Notes under the pieces: generated by a model
Databases searched by the model: none
What the model was told of the DNA's origin: nothing
What the model saw: only the letters and a program-made list of their open reading frames with translations
Made by a program: the position numbers and the translations under genes
Origin: G965237725 sp965237725
GTDB lineage: Bacteria; Pseudomonadota; Gammaproteobacteria; Arenicellales; Poriferihabitantaceae
Length of the DNA stretch: 64,000 nt
Assembly: GCA_965237725.1 (NCBI GenBank)
Contig: OZ250151.1
Coordinates: 2,418,001 to 2,482,000 of the forward strand
Reading direction: 5' to 3'
In this document: in pieces, positions 46,014 through 53,912 of the stretch
How the letters are laid out: each line of letters begins with the position of its first letter
How positions within the stretch are numbered: the first letter of the stretch is position 1

Positions 46014-46469
46014 TTAGATCAGGAATTTTCGCATATAGATTCGATCGAAGCCTTTTTCGGTAATCCTTCGAACTATGCTGTAACCCCATTTTTCATAAAT
46101 TTCTACATTTTCAGTCATAAGTTCATGGGTATAAAGCTCAATAGCATCAAAGCCAAGTTGTGCCGCCCGCGCCTCCGCAAATGCCACCAGTTTCTTGCCC
46201 AGCCCCTGACCCTGGGCCTGGTTTGATACCGCAACATTATCCAGCAAACAGCGTTCCTCATCGATGATCAACACCAGTACGCCAACAACAATATCGTCAG
46301 ACCTGATCACATAAGCTTCATCGTTTTTAATCCGATTCTCATAGTCATCCAGCATTGGCCCGGGGGGCTTGCCCAGGCGCTCGATGTAATGCTCGTAAGC
46401 CTGGTTCACACAATCAATCATCCCGGGGATGTCGTCCAAAGTGGCACGCCGAATATCAGATGTGTCCAT
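46014..46469 (-). CDS. GNAT family N-acetyltransferase
   Basis: The 151-residue protein has the GNAT fold: IRRATLDDIPGMIDCVNQAY at the start, and the acetyl-CoA-binding motif V(A)VSNQAQGQGLGKKLVAFAEARA. The acceptor is unknown. It converges with the mttB-like gene and lies downstream of the DUF1835 gene on the minus strand; a role in the methyl-transfer pathway is possible but not indicated by the sequence. Confidence 0.9.
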   Translation of the reverse strand: MDTSDIRRATLDDIPGMIDCVNQAYEHYIERLGKPPGPMLDDYENRIKNDEAYVIRSDDIVVGVLVLIIDEERCLLDNVAVSNQAQGQGLGKKLVAFAEARAAQLGFDAIELYTHELMTENVEIYEKWGYSIVRRITEKGFDRIYMRKFLI

Positions 46470-46499
46470 TAATAGCTGGACCTGGGATGCATCCCAGAA

Positions 46500-47462
46500 C
46501 TACTTACTGGAAATAGCTCGCTTATGATCATCCCATAACCATATGTTGTCTTTGCTCAGATGAACACCGCCAATCCAACGGTCTGGACTATGCCAGTCCA
46601 TCCAATTCATTTCTCCAGCCAAAATGGCCTTACCTTCCGGAGTTAACGAAAAAACATCTTGTTTGTTTCGTGGATCGAATTCGAGTTTCTTACCCGGTAA
46701 TTTAATCAGCGGCCATTGCCCTTTTAATAACTCGCTCAATACATTCCAGAAACTGAGGTCTCCCATAAAAATTCTTTGCTCGCTTTTTTGCTGTGACCCG
46801 AACAGTTTCCCTGGATGAACCTTTTGGGATTGAATTATTTTCATTGTGCTGCTCGCGGTTCGTGACAGGCCGGTTTGACTATCTGGATACTCCTGGAGCT
46901 GGCGTTCAATGGCGCCATGAAGAAAAGGCAATGCCGAGGTGTCTGACTTAAGTAATTCTGCCCACTGCATCGGTGTGCTCTGGCGAAATGCAAACCATGC
47001 CCTGGAAGCAAGCTCCAGTTGCTCTGGAATTACTGGTTTTTCATGTTCAGAGAGTTCCGCAATCTGATCCGGTGTCTGGCGGCCTAGATATCGATCCGTA
47101 CAAATCATGGATAATCGCGTCCCCACCAGATTTTGATTAGAGAACCAGTCCAGGATCTGCAGAATTTGCAGCTGATCATACAGGTCGTGTTCAAACCACA
47201 GGATCACTCGATCATAGTTGACAAATGAATTTAGAATTTCATCGCGCTGCTCAAAACTATTAAGAATATCCGATGCATCTCCCCAACCTATGTCGGCAAT
47301 ATAATTTGCTCGCTGTCGAGACAATTGCGCCAGATTCAGATCATCGGGTACAGGGCCATCGTGCAACACATCTCGCCAGGGCAAAAACTCCCCGGGGACA
47401 TCACCTTCGCGCATTAAACTCACCGCTGAATCGCCGTTGGTGATGTTGAGAATTTTTGGCAT
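46500..47462 (-). CDS. DUF1835 domain-containing protein
   Basis: The 320-residue protein begins with the DUF1835 signature (ILNITNGDSAVSLMREGDVPGEFLPWRDVLHDGPVP) and continues with a segment for the linked C-terminal domain. The biochemical function of this family is not established. It follows the RamA-like gene at 54 bases on the same strand and could be a rider in that operon. Confidence 0.85.
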   Translation of the reverse strand: MPKILNITNGDSAVSLMREGDVPGEFLPWRDVLHDGPVPDDLNLAQLSRQRANYIADIGWGDASDILNSFEQRDEILNSFVNYDRVILWFEHDLYDQLQILQILDWFSNQNLVGTRLSMICTDRYLGRQTPDQIAELSEHEKPVIPEQLELASRAWFAFRQSTPMQWAELLKSDTSALPFLHGAIERQLQEYPDSQTGLSRTASSTMKIIQSQKVHPGKLFGSQQKSEQRIFMGDLSFWNVLSELLKGQWPLIKLPGKKLEFDPRNKQDVFSLTPEGKAILAGEMNWMDWHSPDRWIGGVHLSKDNIWLWDDHKRAISSK

Positions 47463-47516
47463 GGCAGAAGTGTAACCAGCCGAGTTGGAACTAGCCAGCC
47501 CTGGCCAGCGCTACAA

Positions 47517-49535
47517 CTAACGCCGCTTACGTCGTCGTGGCCTTGCGCCTTCTTTTTCTTCGCTGCCACCTGAGCTCGGCTCCGGTAAATCAACTTCTTT
47601 TTTCAGGTTTACGAAATCTGCGGTTTTATGGGGTATAGCCAGGGCTTCAACAAAATGATCCTGAAATTTGGGCTCTATGGCCGTTTCCACTTTCTGGATA
47701 CGCTTTACCACATCTTCAATTTCATGCCGGGCATCGATGTCGAGCAGAGTAATAGTCGCGCCCGTACCCGCGGCGTTTCCCGCAGAAGTCACATGCTCGA
47801 GCTCACAGTCCGGAATCATGCCCAGTACCATGGCATATTTTACGTCGATGTGTGCACCAAACGCCCCAGCCAACCTGATTCTGTCTACCGTATCTATATT
47901 TAATTTATCCATTAGCAATCGGGCGCCGGCGTACAGCGCTGACTTGGCCAGTTGGATGGCGCGGACGTCGTTCTGGGTAATCACTACTTTCACCGAACCC
48001 TGATCATAAAGGTTGTAGCTCCAGGTCTTTTCGTCAGCAATTACCCGTGGGGATTTATTCGACATGGCGCCATCGATGACACCATCGGTTTTGATTATTC
48101 CAGCCAGAAACATCTCTGCAATGACTTCAATTATTCCGGAACCACAAATACCGGTGACACCAATATCCGCAGTGGCCTGTTCAAATCCCGGCTCATCGGA
48201 CCAGACCTCGCTACCGATTACGCTGAATCGGGGCTCCAGTGTATCCCTGTCTATTCTTACTCGTTCAATGGCGCCGGGAGCAGCGCGTTGACCGCCGCTG
48301 ATTTGAGCGCCTTCGAAGGCCGGTCCCGTGGGACTCGACGCCGCCACCATTTTTTTATTGTTGCCCAGTACAATTTCCGCATTTGTTCCCACATCCACCA
48401 GCAGGGTGAGTTCATCCCGCTCATAGGGTGCTTCGGACAGGGTCGCCGCAGCGGCATCAGCACCCACATGCCCGGCGATACAAGGCAGGATATACGCCCG
48501 GGCACCCGGATTTACATTTAGATCAAGATCAGAGGCTTTAATGTTTAAAGCGCCGTCGGTGGCCAGAGCAAAAGGTGCGCCACCGAGTTCCACAGGATTA
48601 ATCCCGAGCAACAAATGATGCATCACCGGATTGCCCACAAGGGTCATATCCACTACATCGTTGATATCAACATCGACCTCTTCAACCAGTTCTTTAAACA
48701 GACCTTGCAATGCTTCACGCACCGCAATGGTCATATCCACCTCACCACCCGGATTCATCATCACATAGGAAACCCGGCTCATCAGGTCTTCGCCAAACCG
48801 AATCTGTGGATTCATCCGGCCGGTAGAATTTATCGCCTCACCGCTGATCAGATCACACAAATGTGCCGCAATGGTGGTTGAACCGACGTCAACCGCAACC
48901 CCATAGACTTTATTTTTTATCCCGGGCCAGATGGCAATGGCCTGGCGTTCATTGTGGATGGCTAAGGTCACTTTCCAGTCACCTTGACGCAAAACCGTTT
49001 GCAGCGATCCCAGTAAATGAAAATCAACTTCAATATCGGTTAGTCCCCAATCGAACTCCAGGGCATCGAGCATGCGTTGCAGATCGCCGGTGGGATCGTG
49101 CATATTCGGTTCCGGCACTTCAACATAATGTAATCTTACCGATGGGTTGACGGTTATATTATGCACATCCAGTCGTTTGCGGACGACCTGGCGATGGGCC
49201 TGGCTTTCCGGCGGAATATCGATAACCACATCCCCCACCAGTTTGGCCTGGCATCCCAGACGCCGGGTGGACTTTGTTCCATCGGGGAAAAATTCTTTCT
49301 CGCTTTCGCTTCGGGGAGACAGATGCTCTGGGTTGGAATGAATTTTAAACTTGGCAAATTCACCCACGCTATGGTCGATCTGGCAGCGATCACAAATGCC
49401 TCGACCACCGCATACCGTATCCAGGTCAACGCCGAGCTGTTGTGCCGCTTCCAGCACCGACTTGCCCACAGCGATGTCGCCGTGCTTTCCGGAAGGGGTG
49501 AAAACAACCTGGACGGTTGTATCCTGGTTGCTCAT
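47517..49535 (-). CDS. RamA-like corrinoid activation protein (2Fe-2S ferredoxin + ASKHA domain)
   Basis: Proteins of this type reduce inactive Co(II) corrinoid proteins to Co(I) with ATP hydrolysis (RamA, OdmA/VdmD-type activators). The 672-residue protein has an N-terminal 2Fe-2S domain with C42-x5-C48-x2-C51 and C95, a linker, and the large C-terminal ASKHA (DUF4445) domain with GVAVDVGSTTIAAHLCDL, LTLLVDVGTNAEIVLGN and GICGSGIIEVIAEM. The last eight residues are almost all basic (RPRRRKRR). It starts 1 base after the GFA gene ends. It should serve the corrinoid protein encoded at 52330. Confidence 0.92.
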   Translation of the reverse strand: MSNQDTTVQVVFTPSGKHGDIAVGKSVLEAAQQLGVDLDTVCGGRGICDRCQIDHSVGEFAKFKIHSNPEHLSPRSESEKEFFPDGTKSTRRLGCQAKLVGDVVIDIPPESQAHRQVVRKRLDVHNITVNPSVRLHYVEVPEPNMHDPTGDLQRMLDALEFDWGLTDIEVDFHLLGSLQTVLRQGDWKVTLAIHNERQAIAIWPGIKNKVYGVAVDVGSTTIAAHLCDLISGEAINSTGRMNPQIRFGEDLMSRVSYVMMNPGGEVDMTIAVREALQGLFKELVEEVDVDINDVVDMTLVGNPVMHHLLLGINPVELGGAPFALATDGALNIKASDLDLNVNPGARAYILPCIAGHVGADAAAATLSEAPYERDELTLLVDVGTNAEIVLGNNKKMVAASSPTGPAFEGAQISGGQRAAPGAIERVRIDRDTLEPRFSVIGSEVWSDEPGFEQATADIGVTGICGSGIIEVIAEMFLAGIIKTDGVIDGAMSNKSPRVIADEKTWSYNLYDQGSVKVVITQNDVRAIQLAKSALYAGARLLMDKLNIDTVDRIRLAGAFGAHIDVKYAMVLGMIPDCELEHVTSAGNAAGTGATITLLDIDARHEIEDVVKRIQKVETAIEPKFQDHFVEALAIPHKTADFVNLKKEVDLPEPSSGGSEEKEGARPRRRKRR

Positions 49536-49536
49536 T

Positions 49537-49929
49537 TTAGTCAGCGTCGGTTAAAACAGGAAGATCGTGATAATCACTCTTGTCTTCGATAAATATATTT
49601 TTTTCGGTGATTAATCCAGTAGGCTTATCCACAGTTCCCGCTGTAATGCTGATGGAATCCGTACCGTTTCTCTGCCAGAACAAACTGCTTCCGCAACGAT
49701 TACAAAATCCGCGGCGTGCGTCCGTCGAAGAATCATACCAATGCAGAGTGTCTTCGCAAGTTAACTCGAAATTATCCATAGCGATGCTGGTGGCAGCAAA
49801 ATGATGTCCAGTGGTTTTTTGGCACTGAGTACAAAAACAGTTAGTAACCGGACGACATGGACCGGTTAATCTGTATCGAACGCCTTCACACAAACAGCCC
49901 CCAGTTCGTACTTCAACATTTTCAGCCAT
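49537..49929 (-). CDS. GFA family zinc protein (glutathione-dependent formaldehyde-activating enzyme-like)
   Basis: The 130-residue protein has the full zinc-ligand set of the GFA/CENP-V fold: C12-x-C14, C31-x-C33-x2-C36 and C76-x2-C79. The founding member speeds condensation of formaldehyde with glutathione, though the family as a whole has uncertain activity. Its position between the THF-methyltransferase and RamA-like genes, 1 base from the latter, suggests a link to one-carbon handling during demethylation. Confidence 0.88.
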   Translation of the reverse strand: MAENVEVRTGGCLCEGVRYRLTGPCRPVTNCFCTQCQKTTGHHFAATSIAMDNFELTCEDTLHWYDSSTDARRGFCNRCGSSLFWQRNGTDSISITAGTVDKPTGLITEKNIFIEDKSDYHDLPVLTDAD

Positions 49930-49966
49930 TGAAAATACCTGTAGTTATACTTCGTGTTGAGGAAAT

Positions 49967-50869
49967 TTAGGCCCGACGTCTGCGACGGTTAGACCGGACA
50001 CCGCCGGCACCGGTATTCTCTGCTGCTGGATCACGATATTTTTTCAACCACTTGACACAATTATTATCATGTCCCATGACAACATCCGCAGCCATGACAC
50101 CCTGCATGACTTCTTCGTGCATGGGATTGGTTATTGCTGAGGTCATACCAGAGCCGATAGCCATGCTGAGAAAATGCCCGTCCATGCCCTTTCGGTTGGG
50201 AATACCAAAGCTGAAATTGGATGCACCACAGGTTGTATTCACTTTCAATTCTTCGCGCAGCCGCTTAACCAGATGCAAAACCTGCCGTCCCGCGCTGTTT
50301 ACCGCGCCCACCGGCATAACCAGCGGATCGACAACGATGTCGCTGTAATGAATGCCATGGTCCGCTGCACGTTCGATAATTTTCTTGGCCACATCAAATC
50401 GCTCGTCGGGATTTTCTGAAATCCCGGCCTCATCATTAGATATAGCAACTACCGCGCAGTTATATTTTTTAACTAACGGCAGCACCACTTCCAGACGCTC
50501 GTCTTCACCGGTCACCGAGTTCAGCAGCGGTTTGCCCTGATAGGCTTCCAGTCCGGCTTCGAGGGCGGCCACAATTGAGGAGTCAATGGACAACGGTACG
50601 TCGGTGATAGATTGCACTAGCCGGATCGCTTCTGCAAGAATCCTGGGTTCATCGGCCAGGGGAATTCCGGCATTGACGTCGAGCATTTTAGCACCCGCGG
50701 CCACCTGGGCCAGTGCATCACTTTCTACCCGGCTATAGTCACCATTCTTCATTTCCTCAGCGAGAATTTTCCTCCCGGTGGGGTTTATACGTTCACCAAT
50801 AATTACAAATGGCTGATCGTATCCAATTCTTAGTTCTTTGGTTGCTGAACTGATAACCGTATCTGTCAT
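49967..50869 (-). CDS. Methyltetrahydrofolate:corrinoid methyltransferase (MtgA type)
   Basis: The 300-residue protein is a pterin-binding TIM barrel as in MtgA, AcsE and the MetH folate domain: INPTGRKILAEEM, KMLDVNAGIP, SIDSSIVAALEAGLEAYQGKPLLNSVTGE, and DPLVMPVGA. It should transfer the methyl group from the methyl-corrinoid protein to THF (or the reverse), giving methyl-THF for one-carbon metabolism. The C-terminus ends RSNRRRRRA, an arginine-rich tail not needed for the fold. It is separated from the upstream operon genes by a MITE-like element. Confidence 0.92.
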   Translation of the reverse strand: MTDTVISSATKELRIGYDQPFVIIGERINPTGRKILAEEMKNGDYSRVESDALAQVAAGAKMLDVNAGIPLADEPRILAEAIRLVQSITDVPLSIDSSIVAALEAGLEAYQGKPLLNSVTGEDERLEVVLPLVKKYNCAVVAISNDEAGISENPDERFDVAKKIIERAADHGIHYSDIVVDPLVMPVGAVNSAGRQVLHLVKRLREELKVNTTCGASNFSFGIPNRKGMDGHFLSMAIGSGMTSAITNPMHEEVMQGVMAADVVMGHDNNCVKWLKKYRDPAAENTGAGGVRSNRRRRRA

Positions 50870-50915
50870 GCTTCTACTCTGATAATAATGTTGCTGTAAT
50901 GGTGTTACTTAACTA

Positions 50916-51077
50916 TGGAACCTCTGAACAAGTCATGACCGATCAAATTGAGTCCAAAATAATCAATATCGTCGTTAAAAAATCTCGGAATAGCCCTGCT
51001 ATTGCTACGATGTTTTGCCTTGATCTTGATCATTTTGATTCTCAATTTGATTCGCCCAAACTTGTTCAGAGGTTCCC
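50916..51077. mobile_element. MITE-like element, copy 2 (162 bp, ~36-bp terminal inverted repeats, TA-flanked)
   Basis: The ends share GGAACCTCTGAACAAGT (17 exact bases from 50917 and, inverted, to 51076), and after a diverged patch again TCAAATTGAG, giving inverted repeats of about 36 bases. TA is present outside both ends (50914-50915 and 51078-51079). The interior corresponds to that of the copy at 21197 in inverted orientation. No open frame of note is present. It lies between the 'virulence factor' domain gene and the MtgA-like gene, inside the corrinoid operon. Confidence 0.78.
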
Positions 51078-51164
51078 TAAATCTACCCAGGCGCTATCGC
51101 CAAAATGTGTCTGAATATTGCCCGTTTTAATTTCGCTACACTGTCTCAATAGCGCCTCAAAATA

Positions 51165-51479
51165 TCAGGATTGGGCTGTGTTGTCCTCCTTGTTGCCATG
51201 ATTTCGGATCAATGCCATTAATCTATCCTTGTCATATTCCGCTTCGAGTCGCGCGGCTTCCGCTTCAGCTTCCCCACGAAGGTCGTCGCCACAATCCACG
51301 GCGACTCTTTTCCACTCTTCGAGATAGGCATCCGAGCCCATTAGTCCGGCGCGCATGGCTGCGCGATCGATGGCATCAGCAAATCGCTCGGTAAGCTCAA
51401 CTTTTTCAGAAACCCGGCGCTCTTTGGCCATAACCTGGGCTGGAATATCGCGCCAGTAAACGGTAATCAGTTTTGCCAT
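51165..51479 (-). CDS. 'Virulence factor' domain (PF13769-like) small protein
   Basis: The 104-residue protein (MAKLITVYWRDIPAQVMAKE start) fits the small family named 'virulence factor' in Pfam; the name is historical and says nothing of function here. The protein is rich in charged helices. From memory, this family recurs next to DUF1638, corrinoid proteins and RamA-like genes in marine proteobacteria, which suggests an accessory part in corrinoid methyl transfer. Confidence 0.75.
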   Translation of the reverse strand: MAKLITVYWRDIPAQVMAKERRVSEKVELTERFADAIDRAAMRAGLMGSDAYLEEWKRVAVDCGDDLRGEAEAEAARLEAEYDKDRLMALIRNHGNKEDNTAQS

Positions 51480-51539
51480 TATTTATAATCTCCTCTTAAA
51501 ATATTGTTGTGGATAGTGGGTAGTAATTATTCTCATCAG

Positions 51540-52175
51540 CTATCCATTAGAAGGCTGGGGTTGTTTATGACTTCCAATTTTCACCGCCAAGGCAGATTGA
51601 AAATGATCATCGCCTGTAAAAATTCGTTGATATTCCAGGTCAAGATAATCAGCAGCTTCACGGGCCTTTTTATCTATGTCCTTATCATCCAGCTGGGCGA
51701 GGTAAATCAACTTCTTGTAATTGCCGAAAAACTGCTGCTTTAACACCGGAAAACGGTCGAGTCCCAGGCCTTTTATCACCAGCCGATCAAAATGGTTTGC
51801 CAAGAAATCGGTTAAATAAAATGTGCCCAACTCTGCCTCATGAAGCTGGTTAAAAACCTTTGCGCCGGAAAACATCTCATAACAATGGGCGCCAGGTAAA
51901 CGCTGAATACCTTCTTTTTCCAGCATCGAATCCAGCAATCCACCGGTACCGCAGTCAGAATAGGCCACAAACATTTGTTGATAGTCATTGCGATTTTCAA
52001 CAATTTTCGCTTGCACCTCTCCAGGAATTTTCTGGGGATGATTATGCAATTCTGCGGGCAGGCACTGGATATCCATATGATCCCAGTTGTTCAGGGCTTT
52101 TATCCGCACGAGCTCGTGGGCCAATGCACCACAGGCGATAATCAAAACCCGATTTGAAAGCAGCTGGTCCGACAT
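51540..52175 (-). CDS. DUF1638 domain-containing protein
   Basis: The 211-residue protein belongs to DUF1638, a family found beside methylamine methyltransferase and corrinoid-activation genes in methanogens and proteobacteria, with unknown activity. Possible metal or cofactor ligands are visible: C15 (IIACGALAHEL), C38, H44, C75 (YSDCGTGGLLD) and the H97-C98-Y-E100 motif. It lies between the corrinoid-protein gene and the 'virulence factor' gene. A role in maturing or loading the corrinoid protein is inference. Confidence 0.85.
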   Translation of the reverse strand: MSDQLLSNRVLIIACGALAHELVRIKALNNWDHMDIQCLPAELHNHPQKIPGEVQAKIVENRNDYQQMFVAYSDCGTGGLLDSMLEKEGIQRLPGAHCYEMFSGAKVFNQLHEAELGTFYLTDFLANHFDRLVIKGLGLDRFPVLKQQFFGNYKKLIYLAQLDDKDIDKKAREAADYLDLEYQRIFTGDDHFQSALAVKIGSHKQPQPSNG

Positions 52176-52219
52176 AGTAAACGACCTCTACCGAGATACC
52201 CCGAATTAATATGCAGCAA

Positions 52220-52296
52220 TTTCAGCAGTGCTGAAAGGTCCACCGGAAAAAATATTTTCCGGTGTTGCCTGAAGTCAAGTCCGGGGCAATTGCCCC
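52220..52296. other. Three consecutive hairpins between the corrinoid-protein gene and DUF1638
   Basis: The 154-base gap downstream of the corrinoid-protein gene holds three perfect inverted repeats: TTTCAGCA with its complement around one base (52220-52236), CACCGGAAAA with its complement around four bases (52241-52264), and GGGGCAATTGCCCC (52283-52296). None is followed by a clear T-run on the transcribed strand. They could slow 3' decay and raise the amount of corrinoid-protein mRNA, or partly end transcription. Confidence 0.6.
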
Positions 52297-52329
52297 GTCC
52301 AAATTCTACGAAGTGAGTGCCGCCAGATT

Positions 52330-53028
52330 TTAGGCGGCTCGCTTTTCCGCCATTTTTGCCTGAGCGGTCTCCACTGCCACTGCAGCGTCCCGACAGTAGG
52401 CATCAGCACCAATTGCGGCACCAAATTCTTCGTTAAGTGGCGCCCCGCCAACCAATACGATGTAGTCATCGCGCATACCCTTTTCAACCAGGGTATCGAT
52501 TACAACTTTCATATAGGGCATGGTTGTGGTCAACAGCGCAGACATACCAATGATATCGGGCTTGTGCTCCTCGATGGCGTCCAGGTAACTATCAACCGCA
52601 TTATCGATACCCAGATTGATTACCTCAAACCCCGCACCTTCCATCATCATTGCCACCAGGTTTTTACCGATATCATGGATATCGCCTTTAACCGTGCCGA
52701 TTATCATTTTGCCGATGGGTTCAGCGCCGGTTTCCGCCAGCAAGGGTCTGAGAATGGCCATTCCCCCTTTCATCGCATTGGCTGACATCAAAACTTCGGG
52801 AACGAACAGAATACCGTCACGAAAGTCGATACCAACAATACGCATGCCTTCAACCAGTGCGTCGTCGAGAACCTTGCTCGCAGTCCATCCGCGGCCTAAT
52901 AAAATATTTGTGCCTTCTATTATTTCTTCGCGCAAGCCATCATAAAGATCGTCGTGCATTTGTTCGACAAGCTCGTCGTCGGGCAACGAGGATAAATCTA
53001 GATCATCATCGTTATTTTCATCTACCAT
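52330..53028 (-). CDS. Corrinoid (B12-binding) methyltransferase protein, MtbC/MtgC type
   Basis: This is the methyl carrier of the system. The 232-residue protein has the N-terminal helical cap (about 20-100) and the C-terminal Rossmann-like B12 domain with the D116-x-H118-x2-G121 motif (GDIHDIGKNL) that supplies the lower cobalt ligand, then GMSALLTTTMPYMK and VGGAPLNEEF. The first 30 residues are extremely acidic: 13 Asp/Glu and no Lys or Arg. It should accept a methyl from the MttB-like protein, give it to THF through the MtgA-like protein, and be reactivated by the RamA-like protein. First gene of the leftward operon. Confidence 0.94.
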   Translation of the reverse strand: MVDENNDDDLDLSSLPDDELVEQMHDDLYDGLREEIIEGTNILLGRGWTASKVLDDALVEGMRIVGIDFRDGILFVPEVLMSANAMKGGMAILRPLLAETGAEPIGKMIIGTVKGDIHDIGKNLVAMMMEGAGFEVINLGIDNAVDSYLDAIEEHKPDIIGMSALLTTTMPYMKVVIDTLVEKGMRDDYIVLVGGAPLNEEFGAAIGADAYCRDAAVAVETAQAKMAEKRAA

Positions 53029-53348
53029 TTCAAAATCCTGTCAAAAGTTTAGGAACAAAAGTTTTATTACGGTTTTCTTCGCATCGGGCACGAAAAATCA
53101 TCGGCGAAATATACAAATCTACTACGAATAGAATTGTCGCCGCCGCGACATTACGAATCAAAATCGCGACGCCTATTCTAGGGCGATTTTTTCCGAAATT
53201 TACGTTCTAGCTGCGACAATATTTCACCATTTTATTACGCTTATGTGTAAATCCAGCTGAAAATTCAAACAATTCAGGCTGTTAGGTCACTTCAACTTCT
53301 ATAAACGGCCTGCTCCAGAGCAATACCTTCAACGGCCAATTTGGCTCG
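53029..53348. promoter_or_regulatory. Promoter region of the corrinoid operon with repeated TGTCGC half-sites
   Basis: No gene is visible in these 320 bases. On the minus strand, TGTCGC occurs at 53150-53145 and CGTCGC at 53171-53166, 21 bases apart, with a third TGTCGC at 53218-53213. A plus-strand TGTCGC at 53135-53140 makes a palindrome with the first (53135-53150). The 21-base spacing equals that in front of the mttB-like gene, so I infer binding by the GlxA-type regulator encoded at 43298. No convincing -10/-35 pair was seen. Confidence 0.5.
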
Positions 53349-53912
53349 TTAAACTTTCACATTCTGGATGATTTTAAACAGATTGCCTTTTCCGGCTTTG
53401 AGTTCTTCTTCGCTTAAGTCCTGAACTTCGTGGGGAAAAACCAACCATTTATCGGTATTTCGCAAATAATAATCCGGCTCCCGATCGGTTTTGTTGTTAC
53501 CCGGCTTAAACCATGGCGCCGCAACCTTGATCTGTGACGGCGTATTTTTTCGAGTCCGCGCGGTGAGCTGCTCGATAACCGCTTTGATGCTGCGACCGGA
53601 GTCATAGACGTCATCCACTATTAACAATGCATTTTCCGAATTGAGGTTCTTGACCAGATAATCCAGGCCATGAACCCGGACTTTTTTGCTGGTAGACGAG
53701 ATACCGGTGTATAACGAAGTCCGAACACTGATGTGGTCGGTGGAAATTCCAAAATATTCCAGCATTTCCTGGATCGCAATGCCTACTGGTGCGCCGCCAC
53801 GCCAGATGCCGACAATAAAATCGGGACGAAACCCGCTTTCAATGATCTGGCTGCCAAGCTGGTAGGAATCCTCGAGCAACTCCTGGGCGCTAATATAATG
53901 TTTTTCGGACAT
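53349..53912 (-). CDS. Purine phosphoribosyltransferase (hypoxanthine/xanthine-guanine type)
   Basis: The protein has the type I PRTase fold: VGIWRGGAPVGIAIQEML, and the PRPP loop ALLIVDDVYDSGRSIKAV. The C-terminal part (AAPWFKPGNNKTDREPDYYLRNTDKWLVFPHE) matches the hypoxanthine/xanthine phosphoribosyltransferase group, so it probably salvages purine bases with PRPP. The frame is open to 53981, but the Met at 53912 (187 residues, MSEKHYISAQELL) fits the family N-terminus better; neither start has a strong ribosome-binding site. Confidence 0.85.
   Translation of the reverse strand: MSEKHYISAQELLEDSYQLGSQIIESGFRPDFIVGIWRGGAPVGIAIQEMLEYFGISTDHISVRTSLYTGISSTSKKVRVHGLDYLVKNLNSENALLIVDDVYDSGRSIKAVIEQLTARTRKNTPSQIKVAAPWFKPGNNKTDREPDYYLRNTDKWLVFPHEVQDLSEEELKAGKGNLFKIIQNVKV

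Noticed and set aside
50899..51114. Open frame of 71 codons across the MITE-like element
   Set aside because: It covers the inverted repeats of the element and has no resemblance to a transposase or any protein family.
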